Counted from the first letter of the stretch, positions 49,668 through 60,092 are shown. The stretch is DNA of 64,000 nt from Novispirillum itersonii (GCF_014205675.1 NZ_JACIIX010000016.1:45009-109008), one strand, 5' to 3'. Program-made: numbers and translations. The notes: a model not told the origin generated them from the letters alone.

Positions 49668-50678
49668 ATGACGAGTTCGCGATCTGCCATGACCGCTGCC
49701 GCCCCCGATCCGACCACGGCCCCGCTGCCGCCCCTGACCATTGCCCTTGCCGGCCCGCGCGGTTTCTGCGCCGGGGTTGACCGGGCTATTCAGATTGTCG
49801 AACGGGCCTTGCAGAAGTTCGGCGCCCCGGTCTACGTCCGCCACGAAATCGTCCACAACCGCTTTGTGGTCGACAGCCTGCGCGCCAAGGGCGCGGTCTT
49901 TGTCGATGATCTGGCCCAGTGCCCGGCGGACCGCCCGGTGATCTTTTCCGCCCATGGCGTGCCGAAAAGCGTGCCCGCCGCCGCCGAAGCCCGGCGGATG
50001 ACCTGGGTCGATGCCACCTGTCCGCTGGTCAGCAAGGTGCATATGGAGGCGGAACGCCACGCCGAGGACCACCGTCAGCTGATCCTGATCGGCCATGCCG
50101 GACACCCGGAGGTGATCGGCACCATGGGGCAGGTGCCGGACGGGGCGATGCTGCTGGTGGAAACCGTGGCCGATGCCGAGACCGTGCAGCCGCAGGACCC
50201 TGCCGCGCTGGCCTATGTCACCCAGACCACCCTGTCGGTAGATGAGACCGCCGATATCGTCGCCGTGCTGCGCCGCCGCTTCCCCGAGATTCAGGGGCCG
50301 CGCAAGGAAGACATCTGTTACGCCACCACCAACCGGCAGGCGGCCGTCAAGGCCATGGTGGAAGGCTGCGATGCGGTGCTGGTGATCGGTGCCCCCAATT
50401 CGTCCAATTCCAAGCGGCTGGTGGAAGTCGCCCGCAATGCCGGATGCTCCCGGTCCCTGCTGGTGCAGCGCGCCGCTGATATTGACTGGACACAGATGGA
50501 CGGCATCCGCCGTCTTGGCCTGACCGCCGGGGCCTCCGCCCCGGAACTGTTGGTGGAAGAAGTGATCGACGCCTGCCGGGAACGCTTTGCGGTGACGCTG
50601 GAACATGTCTCCGTCACCGAGGAAAACGTTGTGTTCAAACTGCCCGCCATTCTGGCGGATGCCCCGGCGGCGGAGTAA
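49668..50678 (+). CDS. ispH: 4-hydroxy-3-methylbut-2-enyl diphosphate reductase
   Basis: 336 residues. The last step of the MEP pathway, reducing HMBPP to IPP and DMAPP. The three iron-sulfur cysteines are visible: GFCAGV (Cys34), DATCPLVSK (Cys118) and [10 protein letters not shown] (Cys217), with the SAHGVPK and GAPNSSNS motifs. The N-terminal ~22 residues are extra; a second ATG at 49689 is a plausible start. thrB begins 6 bases after its stop, so ispH-thrB-rnhA are probably co-transcribed. Confidence 0.97.
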   Translation: MTSSRSAMTAAAPDPTTAPLPPLTIALAGPRGFCAGVDRAIQIVERALQKFGAPVYVRHEIVHNRFVVDSLRAKGAVFVDDLAQCPADRPVIFSAHGVPKSVPAAAEARRMTWVDATCPLVSKVHMEAERHAEDHRQLILIGHAGHPEVIGTMGQVPDGAMLLVETVADAETVQPQDPAALAYVTQTTLSVDETADIVAVLRRRFPEIQGPRKEDICYATTNRQAAVKAMVEGCDAVLVIGAPNSSNSKRLVEVARNAGCSRSLLVQRAADIDWTQMDGIRRLGLTAGASAPELLVEEVIDACRERFAVTLEHVSVTEENVVFKLPAILADAPAAE

Positions 50679-50684
50679 ACAAGC

Positions 50685-51647
50685 ATGGCCGTCTATACCG
50701 AAGTCAGCGACGACGATCTCGACGCCTTCATCGCCCAGTACGACATCGGCACGCTGGAAAGCTGCAAGGGCATTGCCGAAGGGGTGGAAAACAGCAATTT
50801 CCTGCTGACCACCGACCGGGGCCCCTACATCCTGACCCTGTATGAAAAGCGGGTGAACCCGGATGATCTGCCGTTCTTTCTCGGCCTGACCGAACACCTG
50901 TCGGCCAATGGCTTCCCCTGCCCGCTGCCGGTCAAGGCCCGCGATGGCGTCGCCCTGCGCGAACTGTGCGGCCGCCCGGCGGCGATCATCAGCTTCCTGA
51001 AGGGGATGTGGCCGCGTAAGATCTCGCTGTCCCACTGTGCCCAGCTTGGCACCGCTCTGGCGAAAATGCATCAGGCGGCGGATGGCTTTACCCTGACCCG
51101 GGCCAATGCCCTGTCCGTCTCCGGCTGGCGGCCGCTGTTTGATCTGGCCCGCGACCGCGCCGACGAAGTACTGCCGGGTCTGGCCGCCGAAATCGCCGCC
51201 GAGCTGGACTATCTGGAAGCCCACTGGCCGACCGACCTGCCGCACGGGGTGATCCACGCCGACGTGTTCCCCGACAATGTGTTCTTCCTGCATGACACCC
51301 TGTCCGGGGTGATCGACTTCTATTTCGCCTGCAACGACCTGCTGGCCTATGATCTGGCGATCTGCCTGAACGCGTGGTGCTTTGAAGGCGACAAAACCTT
51401 CAACGCCACCAAGGCCCGGCTGATGATCAACGGCTACCTGAAGCAGCGCCCGATGAGCGATGCCGAGCTGGAGGCCCTGCCGCTGCTGTGCCGGGGCTCG
51501 GCGATGCGTTTCCTGCTGACCCGCCTGTATGACTGGCTGAACACGCCGTCCACCGCCATGGTCACCCGCAAGGACCCGCTGGAATACCTGCACAAGCTGC
51601 GCTTCCACCGGGCAACCCCCGGCCCCGGCGCCTATGGTCTGGGCTGA
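50685..51647 (+). CDS. thrB: Homoserine kinase, aminoglycoside-phosphotransferase fold
   Basis: 320 residues, the alphaproteobacterial/pseudomonad ThrB type of the choline/APH kinase superfamily. [35 protein letters not shown], the catalytic [14 protein letters not shown] and [19 protein letters not shown] are characteristic. It phosphorylates homoserine on the way to threonine. It lies between ispH and rnhA with 5-6 base gaps, a gene order I know from many alphaproteobacteria. Confidence 0.96.
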   Translation: MAVYTEVSDDDLDAFIAQYDIGTLESCKGIAEGVENSNFLLTTDRGPYILTLYEKRVNPDDLPFFLGLTEHLSANGFPCPLPVKARDGVALRELCGRPAAIISFLKGMWPRKISLSHCAQLGTALAKMHQAADGFTLTRANALSVSGWRPLFDLARDRADEVLPGLAAEIAAELDYLEAHWPTDLPHGVIHADVFPDNVFFLHDTLSGVIDFYFACNDLLAYDLAICLNAWCFEGDKTFNATKARLMINGYLKQRPMSDAELEALPLLCRGSAMRFLLTRLYDWLNTPSTAMVTRKDPLEYLHKLRFHRATPGPGAYGLG

Positions 51648-51652
51648 CCGGC

Positions 51653-52108
51653 ATGAGTGATCCCGCAACCGCCCCGGACACCGTCGAGATCTACGCCGAC
51701 GGGGCCTGTTCCGGCAATCCCGGTCCCGGCGGCTGGGGGGCGGTGATGCGCTGGCGCGGCCATGAAAAAGAACTCAACGGCGGCGAACCGGACACCACCA
51801 ACAACCGTATGGAACTGATGGCGGTGATCGAGTCCCTGCGCGCCCTGAAACGGCCAATGACCATCGACGTTTACACCGACAGCACCTATGTGCAGAAGGG
51901 GATGACGGAATGGATCTGGGGCTGGCGCAAGAACAACTGGCGCACCGCCGATAAAAAGCCGGTGAAAAACGCCGACCTGTGGCAGATGCTGGATGCCGAG
52001 GCCCGCCGCCATACCGTGCGCTGGCACTGGGTGAAGGGCCACGCCGGACACCCGGAGAATGAGCGGGCCGACGCTCTGGCCCGCGCCGGGGTGCCCGGCC
52101 GGTCCTGA
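51653..52108 (+). CDS. rnhA: Ribonuclease HI
   Basis: 151 residues. The four acidic catalytic residues are in place: Asp in [17 protein letters not shown], Glu in [13 protein letters not shown], Asp in [10 protein letters not shown] and Asp in NERADALAR. It removes RNA from RNA:DNA hybrids. It starts 5 bases after thrB and is followed by 55 bases before queA. Confidence 0.98.
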   Translation: MSDPATAPDTVEIYADGACSGNPGPGGWGAVMRWRGHEKELNGGEPDTTNNRMELMAVIESLRALKRPMTIDVYTDSTYVQKGMTEWIWGWRKNNWRTADKKPVKNADLWQMLDAEARRHTVRWHWVKGHAGHPENERADALARAGVPGRS

Positions 52109-52163
52109 AATACCCTTGCTGCCGCCCTGATTTCGTTCTTTTTTCTGTGGAGTTTCCGACCCG

Positions 52164-53219
52164 ATGCGGGTGGATGCCTTTGATTTTGACCTGCCGAAAG
52201 AGCTGATCGCCGACCGCCCGGTGACGCCGCGCGATGCCGCCCGGCTGCTGGACGTGACCGCCGACGGCTGCCATGACCGGGGCGTGCGCGACCTGCCGGG
52301 CCTGCTCCAGCCCGGGGATGTGATGGTATTCAACGACACCCGCGTCATTCCCGCCCGCCTGTTCGGCCAGCGCGGCCCCCGCCAGCCCGGCGGCCTGCCA
52401 GCGCAGGTGGAGGTGACCCTGCATCAGGCGCTGGGGCTGGACACCTGGGCGGCCTTCGCCAAGGGGGCTAAACGCCTGTCAGTCGGCGATGTGGTGACGT
52501 TTGCCGCTGACTTTGCCGCCTCCGTCCTTGAAAAGCACGACGGCGGCGAGGTGATCCTGCGCTTCAACCGGGCCGGGCCGGAGCTGATGCAGGCGCTGGA
52601 AACCCACGGCCACCTGCCGCTGCCGCCCTACATGGGCCGCGACGACGATGCCCGGGACCGGCAGGATTACCAGACCGTCTATGCCCGCCATGACGGGGCG
52701 GTTGCCGCCCCCACCGCCGGGCTGCACTTTACCCCGGCCCTGCTGGAGGCGCTGGACGCCCGTGGGGTCAAGCGGGTGCATGTCACCCTGCATGTCGGGG
52801 CCGGAACCTTTCTGCCGGTGAAGGTGGATGACACCCGAGACCACCGGATGCACAGCGAAAACGGCCTGATCTCCGCCGAAACTGCCGCCACCCTCAACGC
52901 GGCGCGGGCCGCGGGCGGGCGGGTGGTCTGTGTCGGCACCACCTCGATGCGGCTGATCGAAAGCGCGGCGCAGGAAGACGGCACCATCCCCGCGTGGAGC
53001 GGTTCGACCGATATTTTCATCACCCCCGGCTACCGCTTCAAGGCGGTGGACCTGCTGATGACCAATTTCCACCTGCCGCGGTCCACCCTGTTCATGCTGG
53101 TCTCGGCCTTTGCCGGTATGGACCGTATGCGGGCCGCCTATCAGCAGGCCATCGCCACCGGCTACCGTTTCTATTCCTATGGCGACAGCTCGCTGCTGCG
53201 CCGCGAGGAGACCCTGTGA
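52164..53219 (+). CDS. queA: tRNA preQ1(34) S-adenosylmethionine ribosyltransferase-isomerase
   Basis: 351 residues, near the usual 356. [51 protein letters not shown] and [17 protein letters not shown] are family blocks. It builds the epoxycyclopentane ring of queuosine on tRNA using SAM. A TTTTTTCTGTGGAG stretch with GGAG precedes the ATG. Its TGA overlaps the tgt start by one base. Confidence 0.98.
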   Translation: MRVDAFDFDLPKELIADRPVTPRDAARLLDVTADGCHDRGVRDLPGLLQPGDVMVFNDTRVIPARLFGQRGPRQPGGLPAQVEVTLHQALGLDTWAAFAKGAKRLSVGDVVTFAADFAASVLEKHDGGEVILRFNRAGPELMQALETHGHLPLPPYMGRDDDARDRQDYQTVYARHDGAVAAPTAGLHFTPALLEALDARGVKRVHVTLHVGAGTFLPVKVDDTRDHRMHSENGLISAETAATLNAARAAGGRVVCVGTTSMRLIESAAQEDGTIPAWSGSTDIFITPGYRFKAVDLLMTNFHLPRSTLFMLVSAFAGMDRMRAAYQQAIATGYRFYSYGDSSLLRREETL

Positions 53220-54346
53220 TGACCGCTTTTTCCTTCGAGGTTCTGGCCACCGACGGCGCTGCCCGGTTGGGGAAGATCCAGACCGCCCATGGCGAGATTG
53301 ATACCCCGGTGTTCATGCCGGTCGGCACCGTCGGCACCGTCAAGGGCATGATGCCGGAAAACGTCGCCGCCACCGGGGCCCAGATCATTCTTGGCAACAC
53401 CTATCACCTGATGCTGCGCCCGGGTGCGGACCGGGTGCAGCGGCTGGGCGGCCTGCACACCATGATGAACTGGCCCGGCCCGATTCTGACCGACTCCGGC
53501 GGGTTTCAGGTGATGAGTCTGACCAAGCTGCGCAAGATGACCGAGGAAGGGGTGACCTTCCGCAGCCACATCGACGGCAGCCGCCACACCCTGACCCCGG
53601 AAAACTCGACCGACATCCAGTACAAGCTGGACGCCACCATCACCATGGCGTTCGATGAATGCACCCCCTATCCGGTGGAAAAGAAAGTTGCCGCCGAATC
53701 GATGCGGCTGTCGATGCGGTGGGCCAGACGCTCCCGCGAGGCCTTTGTGCCCCGCGACGGCTACGGCCAGTTCGGCATCGTGCAGGGCAGCGTGTTCCCC
53801 GAACTGCGCGAGGAAAGCATCACCAAACTGCGGGAGCTGGACTTCGAAGGCTATGCCGTCGGCGGTCTGGCGGTCGGGGAAGGGCAGGAAATGATGTTCC
53901 GCGTCCTCGACAGCACCATGCCGAAGATGCCGACCGCCAAGCCGCGCTACCTGATGGGGGTCGGCAAGCCGTCCGACATCGTCGGGGCGGTGGTGCGCGG
54001 CATCGATATGTTTGACTGCGTGATGCCGACCCGCTCCGGCCGCACGGCGCAGGCCTTTACCCGGCGCGGCACCGTCAACCTGCGCAACGCCCGGCATCTG
54101 GATGACACCCGCCCGCTGGACGAAAGCTGTTCCTGCCCGGCCTGCCGCAACTATTCCCGCGCCTATCTGCACCACCTGATCCGGGCGGAAGAGATGCTCG
54201 GTCCGATGCTGCTGACCTGGCACAACATCCAGCATTATCAGGACCTGATGCGCGACCTGCGCGCCGCCATCAAGGCCGGAACCCTGACCCAGTTCGTGCA
54301 GGCGTTCGAGGCGCAGCAGGCCCTGGGCGATATTGACCCGCTTTAA
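53219..54346 (+). CDS. tgt: tRNA-guanine transglycosylase
   Basis: 375 residues, the exact usual length. It exchanges guanine 34 for preQ1. [16 protein letters not shown], the general-base Asp in [11 protein letters not shown], the nucleophile Asp in [12 protein letters not shown] and the zinc ligands in [19 protein letters not shown] are visible. The frame is open back into queA but the TGATG junction at 53217-53221 fixes the start. Second gene of the queuosine operon. Confidence 0.98.
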   Translation: MTAFSFEVLATDGAARLGKIQTAHGEIDTPVFMPVGTVGTVKGMMPENVAATGAQIILGNTYHLMLRPGADRVQRLGGLHTMMNWPGPILTDSGGFQVMSLTKLRKMTEEGVTFRSHIDGSRHTLTPENSTDIQYKLDATITMAFDECTPYPVEKKVAAESMRLSMRWARRSREAFVPRDGYGQFGIVQGSVFPELREESITKLRELDFEGYAVGGLAVGEGQEMMFRVLDSTMPKMPTAKPRYLMGVGKPSDIVGAVVRGIDMFDCVMPTRSGRTAQAFTRRGTVNLRNARHLDDTRPLDESCSCPACRNYSRAYLHHLIRAEEMLGPMLLTWHNIQHYQDLMRDLRAAIKAGTLTQFVQAFEAQQALGDIDPL

Positions 54347-54364
54347 CACCAGAGAGTTCCTGTC

Positions 54365-54829
54365 ATGACCAACAGCGACGCCTCCGGGCTGACCCAGCTC
54401 GGCACCAAGACCGACCTGCCGAACGACCCCAACGATGCGGTGCTGGAACGGGTGCCCAATCCGCACCCCGGCACCCTGTATGTCACCCGCTTTGTCGCCC
54501 CGGAATTCACCAGCCTGTGCCCGGTGACCGGTCAGCCGGATTTTGCCCATCTGGTGATCGACTATGTGCCCGGTGACTGGCTGGTGGAATCGAAGAGCCT
54601 GAAGCTGTTCCTCGGCTCCTTCCGCAATCACGGCGCTTTCCATGAAGACTGCACCGTCTACATCGGCAAGCGGCTGGCGGAAGAACTGAAGCCGGTGTGG
54701 CTGCGCATCGGCGGCTACTGGTATCCGCGCGGCGGGATTCCGATCGACGTGTTCTATGCCACCGGCCCGGCCCCGGACGGCCTGTGGCTGCCCGATCAGG
54801 GCGTGCCGCCGTACCGTGGCCGTGGCTGA
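54365..54829 (+). CDS. queF: 7-cyano-7-deazaguanine reductase, short type
   Basis: 154 residues, the unimodular (YkvM-like) class. The catalytic Cys in [15 protein letters not shown], the substrate-binding [21 protein letters not shown] and FHEDCTVYI are conserved. It reduces preQ0 to preQ1 with NADPH. QueF makes the substrate for Tgt, so the operon covers the steps from preQ0 to queuosine. GAGAG lies before ATG 54365. Confidence 0.97.
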   Translation: MTNSDASGLTQLGTKTDLPNDPNDAVLERVPNPHPGTLYVTRFVAPEFTSLCPVTGQPDFAHLVIDYVPGDWLVESKSLKLFLGSFRNHGAFHEDCTVYIGKRLAEELKPVWLRIGGYWYPRGGIPIDVFYATGPAPDGLWLPDQGVPPYRGRG

Positions 54830-54840
54830 TCTGCCCCGCC

Positions 54841-55995
54841 ATGCCTAAAAAACCGCCGCCGGTGCCCGACACCCCGGAAGGCCAGCGCGCCCTGATCCGG
54901 GCCGAGGCACTGGCGGCGGGCTTTGATACCGTTGCCTTTTCCCGTGCCACCATCAGCGATGCCGACCGTGCCAATCTGGCCGCCTATGTCGCTGACGGGC
55001 GGCATGGCACCATGACGTGGATGGAAGAGACGCTGGAGCGCCGCTCCGCCCCCACCGCCATGTGGCCGGAGGCGGTGACGGCGATCTCGCTGGGCGTCAA
55101 CTACCGCACCCTGACCGCACCGCTGGACCTGCTGGAGCATCGCGACCGGGGCTATATCAGCGTCTATGCCCGTCACCGCGATTACCATGACCTGATCAAG
55201 AAACGCCTGAAGCAGGTGGCCGGATGGCTGCACCAGACCTTCGGGGCCGACGTGAAGGTCTTCGTTGACACCGCACCGTTGCTGGAAAAATCACTGGCGG
55301 TGGACGGTGGGCTCGGCTGGCGCGGCAAGCACACCAACGTCGTCACCCGGGGCTTCGGAAGCTGGCTGTTTCTTGGCGAGATCCTGACCACCCTGCCGCT
55401 CCCCGCCGACAGCCCGCAGGAGGACCACTGTGGATCCTGCACCCGCTGTCTGGACATCTGCCCGACCGGGGCCTTTGACGGTCCCCGGCGGATTGATGCC
55501 CGCAAGTGCATCTCCTACCTGACCATCGAGCATAAAGAGCCGATCCCCCGCGCCCTGCGCCCGCTGATGGGTAACCGCATCTACGGCTGTGATGACTGTA
55601 CCACCGTCTGCCCGTGGAACCGTTTTGCCCCGCCGACCCCGCATGCTGACTTTCTGCCCCGGATTGAGCTGACCGCCCCCCGGCTGGCCGATCTGGCCCA
55701 ACTGGATGACGGCAGCTTCCGCAGCCTGTTCACCGCCAGCCCGGTCAAACGCATCGGCCGGGACCGCTTTCTGCGCAATGTGCTGATCGCCCTTGGCAAC
55801 TGTGGTGATCCGGCACAGGCGGTGGCAGCCCGGCCACTGCTGGACGACCCTGCGCCGCTGGTGCGCGGGGCCGCCGTCTGGGCGCTGTCCCGGTTGCTCC
55901 CGGCGGCGGATTTCGCCATGCTGCGGGATCATTACGCCCCCACCGAACCCGACCCGGAGGTACAGGACGAATGGGCCTGCGCCGTTTGCTGTTGA
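54841..55995 (+). CDS. queG: Epoxyqueuosine reductase
   Basis: 384 residues. A corrinoid-binding N-terminal domain, two [4Fe-4S] clusters (CGSCTRCLDICPTGA and YGCDDCTTVCPWN) and a C-terminal HEAT-like repeat (AAVWALSRLL). It reduces epoxyqueuosine to queuosine, the last step. The frame extends back into queF; ATG 54841, 11 bases after the queF stop, gives a normal start. The next gene begins inside its last 25 bases. Confidence 0.96.
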   Translation: MPKKPPPVPDTPEGQRALIRAEALAAGFDTVAFSRATISDADRANLAAYVADGRHGTMTWMEETLERRSAPTAMWPEAVTAISLGVNYRTLTAPLDLLEHRDRGYISVYARHRDYHDLIKKRLKQVAGWLHQTFGADVKVFVDTAPLLEKSLAVDGGLGWRGKHTNVVTRGFGSWLFLGEILTTLPLPADSPQEDHCGSCTRCLDICPTGAFDGPRRIDARKCISYLTIEHKEPIPRALRPLMGNRIYGCDDCTTVCPWNRFAPPTPHADFLPRIELTAPRLADLAQLDDGSFRSLFTASPVKRIGRDRFLRNVLIALGNCGDPAQAVAARPLLDDPAPLVRGAAVWALSRLLPAADFAMLRDHYAPTEPDPEVQDEWACAVCC

Positions 55996-56690
55996 CCGCC
56001 CTGCTGGGCACCGTTCTGTCCATCCCGGCACAGGCCGCCCCGGACTGTGCCCAGTGCCCGGATATGATGCCGGTCCCCGGCGGCACCCTGATCCGCAGCG
56101 ATGGCACCGAGGCCGAGATCACCCCGTTCCTGATGGGGGCCACCGAGGTCACCTTCGACCAGTTCCAGCTGTGTGTGGATGCCGGGGCCTGCCGGGCCGA
56201 TGTCAGTGACCGCGACTGGGGCCGGGGCAACCGCCCGGTGATCAACGTCACCCATGCCGATGCCCGCGCCTATGCCCGCTGGCTCCAGCAGACCACCGGC
56301 CTGCCCTATCGGCTGCCGACCGAGGATGAATGGGAATGGGCCGCCCGGGGCGGGACCACAACCCGCTTCTGGTGGGGAAATGAGCCGGGACAGATGCACG
56401 CCAACTGCCGCTACTGCGGCCCGGCGGACTCCGGGAAACGCTCCATGCCGGTGGCGTCGTTCCCGCCCAATGCCTACGGGCTGTATGATACCGCTGGCAA
56501 TGTGATCGAATGGGTTGACGACTGCTGGGCCGACCGCCGCGACACCCCGCCCCAGAAACGCGACTGCGCCTTCCGGGTCGCCAAAGGGGGCGCATGGTAC
56601 TACGTGCCGGAGCAGGCCCGCCCGGACAACCGCATCCGTCAGCGGGAAGACCTGTGGAGTTATACGGTCGGGTTCCGCATCGCCCGTTAA
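55971..56690 (+). CDS. Exported SUMF1/FGE-domain protein, probably non-catalytic
   Basis: 239 residues. Signal peptide (~1-22, MGLRRLLLTALLGTVLSIPAQA), then a formylglycine-generating-enzyme-like domain: MGATEVTFDQFQLCVDAG, RLPTEDEWEWAARGG, GLYDTAGNVIEWVDDCW, AKGGAWYY and terminal VGFRIAR. The C-terminal cysteines that make FGE active are absent near GFR, so it is likely a binding or scaffold protein, as many bacterial members are. Its ATG overlaps queG by 25 bases, implying coupled translation, and its end overlaps the convergent kinase by 4 bases. Confidence 0.85.
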   Translation: MGLRRLLLTALLGTVLSIPAQAAPDCAQCPDMMPVPGGTLIRSDGTEAEITPFLMGATEVTFDQFQLCVDAGACRADVSDRDWGRGNRPVINVTHADARAYARWLQQTTGLPYRLPTEDEWEWAARGGTTTRFWWGNEPGQMHANCRYCGPADSGKRSMPVASFPPNAYGLYDTAGNVIEWVDDCWADRRDTPPQKRDCAFRVAKGGAWYYVPEQARPDNRIRQREDLWSYTVGFRIAR

Positions 56691-58066
56691 GGGGCCGATG
56701 GCAGGGTCAGGGTAAAGATGCTGCCACCGCCTTCGGCCGGGGCATACTCCAGAGAACCGCCCATCAGCTCCGCCAGACGGCGCGACAGGGCCAGCCCGAG
56801 GCCGGACCCCTCAATGGCACTGGCCTCACGGCCCATGCGGTTAAAGGCCTCGAACAGCTGATCCCGCAGCGCCGGAGGAATCCCGACCCCGGTATCCTCC
56901 ACCTCGATCCGGGTCAGACCATCAACCCCCGAGACCCGCAGCAGCACCAACCCGGAATCGCGGTTGTATTTAACGGCATTGCCCAGAAGATTCAGCATGA
57001 TCTGGCGCAGGCGGCGCGGATCCGCCATCACCCGCCCGGGGATCAGCACATCAGGATCCGGCAGGGCAATATCCGTGCGCTGCGCCTGCGGCTGAAGAGC
57101 GGTCAGGCAGTCCGGGATCACATCCTGAAGCGCCACCGACTGGCACTCGACCGGCATATCCCCCTGAAGACAACTGGAATAATCGAGGATTTCGGTGACC
57201 AGTCCATGCAGGTGCCGCCCGCTCTGACGGACCGAGTCAAGAGCCCGGGCCTGCCGGGGCGTCAGCGGGTCCGGCCAGATATCGACCACCAGATCCATGA
57301 AGCCGATCACCGCATTCAGGGGGGTGCGCAGTTCGTGGCTGACGCTGGACAGGAAGCGGTCCTTGGCCTCCGCCGCCCGCAGGCTGGCTTCATGGGCTTC
57401 CCGCAGGGCCTCTTCATTGCGCCGCCGCTCGGCAATTTCATCCTGTAGACGGGCCTGTTCTGCGGTCAGGTCATCCAGCAGAACCGCATTGCGCTCCTGC
57501 AGGGTCAGGCGCTGCTTCATCAGCGTATTGAAGCGGAAGGTGTAAAACAGCAGAAACAGACAGAACGGTGTGGTGAACACCCCGACCGGCAGCAGATAGG
57601 ACCGCAGGAACGGCTGGCTCATCCCCGCCAGCATCATCAGCAGCAGGGACGTCACCTGTGTCGCCGCCACCTGACGGCTGGCATGGGCTGAAAAAGCGGC
57701 CCCGGCAGCGGTCCCGATGATGATGACCAGAATCATCAGAATGTTTTCCGGCCGGATATCGGCGGGCAGGACAAACAGGATCCCGCCCCACAGCACCCCC
57801 GACACCAGTGTGGCGACCGTCTGGATCCATTCCCAGACCCCGGGGGAGAACCGCTGCGGCTGCACCCGGAACAGCCCGAACAGGCCAAGCCGCGCCAGCA
57901 GAACCACCATCAGGGCCAGCCCCCACAGCGGCAGCGCCGACGGCGAACTGTCCCGCAACAGGAACCCAAGCAGAAGCGCCAGATTGGCCAGAGCAATCAG
58001 GATTCCGAACCCGTTGGATTCCATCAGAATCCGGATCCGCTCCCGCTCCACATGCTGGGATATCAT
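56687..58066 (-). CDS. Membrane histidine kinase, no large sensor domain
   Basis: 459 residues. Five or six membrane helices fill ~15-180, with only short loops, so the membrane region itself is probably the sensor. A coiled coil (~190-235) leads to HisKA with FLSSVSHELRTPLNAVIGF, then HATPase with NLLGNAVKYN, EDTGVGIP and EGSGLGLALSRRLAELMGG. It has no adjacent response regulator, so it is an orphan kinase whose target is unknown. Confidence 0.9.
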   Translation of the reverse strand: MISQHVERERIRILMESNGFGILIALANLALLLGFLLRDSSPSALPLWGLALMVVLLARLGLFGLFRVQPQRFSPGVWEWIQTVATLVSGVLWGGILFVLPADIRPENILMILVIIIGTAAGAAFSAHASRQVAATQVTSLLLMMLAGMSQPFLRSYLLPVGVFTTPFCLFLLFYTFRFNTLMKQRLTLQERNAVLLDDLTAEQARLQDEIAERRRNEEALREAHEASLRAAEAKDRFLSSVSHELRTPLNAVIGFMDLVVDIWPDPLTPRQARALDSVRQSGRHLHGLVTEILDYSSCLQGDMPVECQSVALQDVIPDCLTALQPQAQRTDIALPDPDVLIPGRVMADPRRLRQIMLNLLGNAVKYNRDSGLVLLRVSGVDGLTRIEVEDTGVGIPPALRDQLFEAFNRMGREASAIEGSGLGLALSRRLAELMGGSLEYAPAEGGGSIFTLTLPSAP

Positions 58067-58195
58067 CAGTCCGATTGCCCTTCCCCCTGCCGCGCCCGAG
58101 CTGACGCTGCGTTAGTCTTCTGTCCCCACGGCAGTGCTAACGGGAAAGCGGAAACATCACAATCCGCCATTGGGCCTACGCCCGGCCCACCGGAC

Positions 58196-58233
58196 CGGAA
58201 AAACAGAGACCGGGGATACCCCTATCCCCGGTT
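58196..58233 (-). terminator. Rho-independent terminator after ccmB
   Basis: A perfect 10-bp stem (ACCGGGGATA and its complement, 58209-58218 with 58223-58232, loop CCCC) is followed on the minus strand by TCTCTGTTTTTCC. It ends the ccmAB transcript and the next gene, a kinase, has its own promoter region. Confidence 0.8.
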
Positions 58234-58257
58234 GAGGCACGGAACACGGGAAACCGG

Positions 58258-58923
58258 TTATTCCACCGCCTGCCGCAGCGCCGCCGAAGCCGCCCACGGG
58301 CACAGCGCCAGCGTTGCCAGAAAGAAGGCCGACAGCACCAGAAGCTGGGCCCGGACCTCGAACCCCATCACCGCCGCATCGACGGCCGACACGCCAAACA
58401 CCAGAATCGGGATGTACAGCGGCAGCACCAGCAGCGACAGCAGCACCCCGCCCCGGCGGGCCCCCAGCACCAGCGCCGCCCCCACCGCCCCGATCAGCGA
58501 CAGGCTGGGGGTACCCAGCAGCATGGCGACGATCAGGATCAGGAAGCCGTCCTGATTCAGGTGCAGCAACACCGCCAGCACCGGCGCCGCCAGCAGCAGC
58601 GGCAGGCCGGTGGTCAGCCAGTGGGCGGCCACCTTGCCCATCACCAGCAGAGACAGCGGTACCGGTGACAGCGTGATCAGATCCAGCGAGCCGTCCTCAT
58701 AATCGGCCTGAAACAGCCGGTCGAGCGACAGCATGGAAGCCAGCAGGGCGGTGACCCACAGCACCCCGGCGGCAATCCGTTCCAGCACCCCGGTTTCCGG
58801 CCCAACCCCAAAGGGGAACAGCACCACCGTCAGCACAAAGAACATCACCACCATCAGGCTGTCAGAGCCCTGACGCAGCGCCAGCCGCAGATCGCGGCGG
58901 ATGATCGCGAGAAAGGCAGCCAT
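58258..58923 (-). CDS. ccmB: Heme exporter protein CcmB
   Basis: 221 residues with six membrane helices, the usual length of 220. The N-terminal IIRRDLRLALRQGSDSLMVVMFFVLTVVLFPFGVGPE and the DRLFQADYEDGSLDLITLSPVPL stretch are diagnostic. With CcmA and CcmC it forms the heme handling complex of cytochrome c maturation. It ends 2 bases before the ccmA reading frame in the transcript order, ccmA upstream. CcmC is not adjacent. Confidence 0.96.
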   Translation of the reverse strand: MAAFLAIIRRDLRLALRQGSDSLMVVMFFVLTVVLFPFGVGPETGVLERIAAGVLWVTALLASMLSLDRLFQADYEDGSLDLITLSPVPLSLLVMGKVAAHWLTTGLPLLLAAPVLAVLLHLNQDGFLILIVAMLLGTPSLSLIGAVGAALVLGARRGGVLLSLLVLPLYIPILVFGVSAVDAAVMGFEVRAQLLVLSAFFLATLALCPWAASAALRQAVE

Positions 58924-58925
58924 GA

Positions 58926-59651
58926 TCAGTCCTCCCCGTCCTCATCAAAGTCATAACGGTGGCGGGGGGCAAAACGGTCCATCCGGAACTCCTGCGCCCC
59001 GGGCAGGGCGACATCAATATGGGTGGACAGCACCACCATGCCCCCGGCGGCCCGGTGACCGGCAATCGCCTGCTCCAGCACCGCCACCGAGGCCCGGTCC
59101 AGCGCCGTCGTCGGCTCATCCAGCAGCCACAGCGGGGCCGGGGCGGCAAACAGCCGGGACAGATTGGTACGGCGCTTCTGCCCGGCCGACAGCATCTTGC
59201 CGGGCACCTCCAGCAGGCGGGTCATGTCAAAACGCGCCACCGCCGCCTCCACCTGCGCATCAGCCTGCGCCGCCGGGCAGTCCGGCTGCCACTGGCGCAC
59301 CCAGAAGCCGATGTTCTCCCGCACCGTCAGCACCGGCTTGATCGCATCCTGATGGCCGATGTAGCGGGTGCGGCTGCCATGGCCTTCGCGGTCGGAGAAA
59401 ATGCTCTCCTCCTGCCACAGCACATCGCCCATCGCCGGATGCAGCAGCCCGGCCATCAGCCGCAACAGGCTGGACTTGCCGGAGCCGTTCGGCCCCAGCA
59501 GCAACAGCGCCTGCCCGGGGGCCAGCGTGAAGGAAAGATCGGTGAACACCACCCGATCCCCCCGGATGCAGGTCAGGCCGCGCCCTGCAAACACAGGGGC
59601 GTCCACAGACGGAACGGGTGGGGTGGCGGGGGGGATCTCGGCGTCAGTCAT
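58926..59651 (-). CDS. ccmA: Heme exporter ATPase CcmA
   Basis: 241 residues, somewhat longer than the typical ~207 because of a proline-rich N-terminus. Walker A LLGPNGSGKSSLL, the ABC signature LSAGQKRRTNLSRL and Walker B LWLLDEPTTALD are present. It powers release of heme from CcmE with CcmB/CcmC. The start is ATG 59651; the longer upstream frame is not conserved. Operon with ccmB. Confidence 0.95.
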   Translation of the reverse strand: MTDAEIPPATPPVPSVDAPVFAGRGLTCIRGDRVVFTDLSFTLAPGQALLLLGPNGSGKSSLLRLMAGLLHPAMGDVLWQEESIFSDREGHGSRTRYIGHQDAIKPVLTVRENIGFWVRQWQPDCPAAQADAQVEAAVARFDMTRLLEVPGKMLSAGQKRRTNLSRLFAAPAPLWLLDEPTTALDRASVAVLEQAIAGHRAAGGMVVLSTHIDVALPGAQEFRMDRFAPRHRYDFDEDGED

Positions 59652-60051
59652 GGCGCAAGACAATAGAATCTGTCTGCCCGCAGGGGAAGCCGGAACTGGC
59701 CGGAACCGGCAGCAGATCAGAACCATTCAAGGTTTGGCAGGGGGGAGGGGGAGGGTCGGCGGCAGCCGGTGCCTTATACGGGTTCGAGGGGGACAGGGTA
59801 GGAAGGACGAACCCAAGGACACCGGCGCCGTGCGTGGATGAGGATTGCGGCAGCAACAGGGAAGGGATCTGCCGTAATCGCGGCGCCCTCAGAGCGGTTG
59901 AGGGTGTCGGGCTTCAGGGGGATGAAAGCCGGACTGTGCCGTCCACACTGAGGAAGATGGTGGAGAACTGTGGCGAAAATAGGGTGAGGCCAAGGTTTCT
60001 TTGTGATGGGATTTTCTGTGTGACCGGGGCCTCTGTCACGACCGGTCAGCC
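59652..60051. other. 400-base spacer without a recognised gene
   Basis: Between ccmA and lepA (both minus strand). Open frames exist on both strands but their products lack any domain, and codon use is unlike the neighbours. A 6-bp inverted repeat with a 7-base loop (CCCTCA/TGAGGG near 59887) and a 7-bp one with a 14-base loop at 60021-60048 are visible. The ccmA promoter must lie here. The end near 60000 is lower in GC than its surroundings. Confidence 0.5.
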
Positions 60052-60092
60052 CCAAAAAAACAGACGGGCGGTGGTTCCCTCCGCCCGTCTGG
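60052..60092 (-). terminator. Rho-independent terminator after lepA
   Basis: On the minus strand an 11-bp stem (CAGACGGGCGG at 60061-60071 and complement at 60081-60091) is followed by seven Ts, about 30 bases past the lepA stop. Confidence 0.92.

Noticed and set aside
59760..59800. A GGTTCGAG stretch reminiscent of a tRNA T-arm
   Set aside because: No acceptor, anticodon or D-arm can be built around it, and no CCA-proximal stem pairs.
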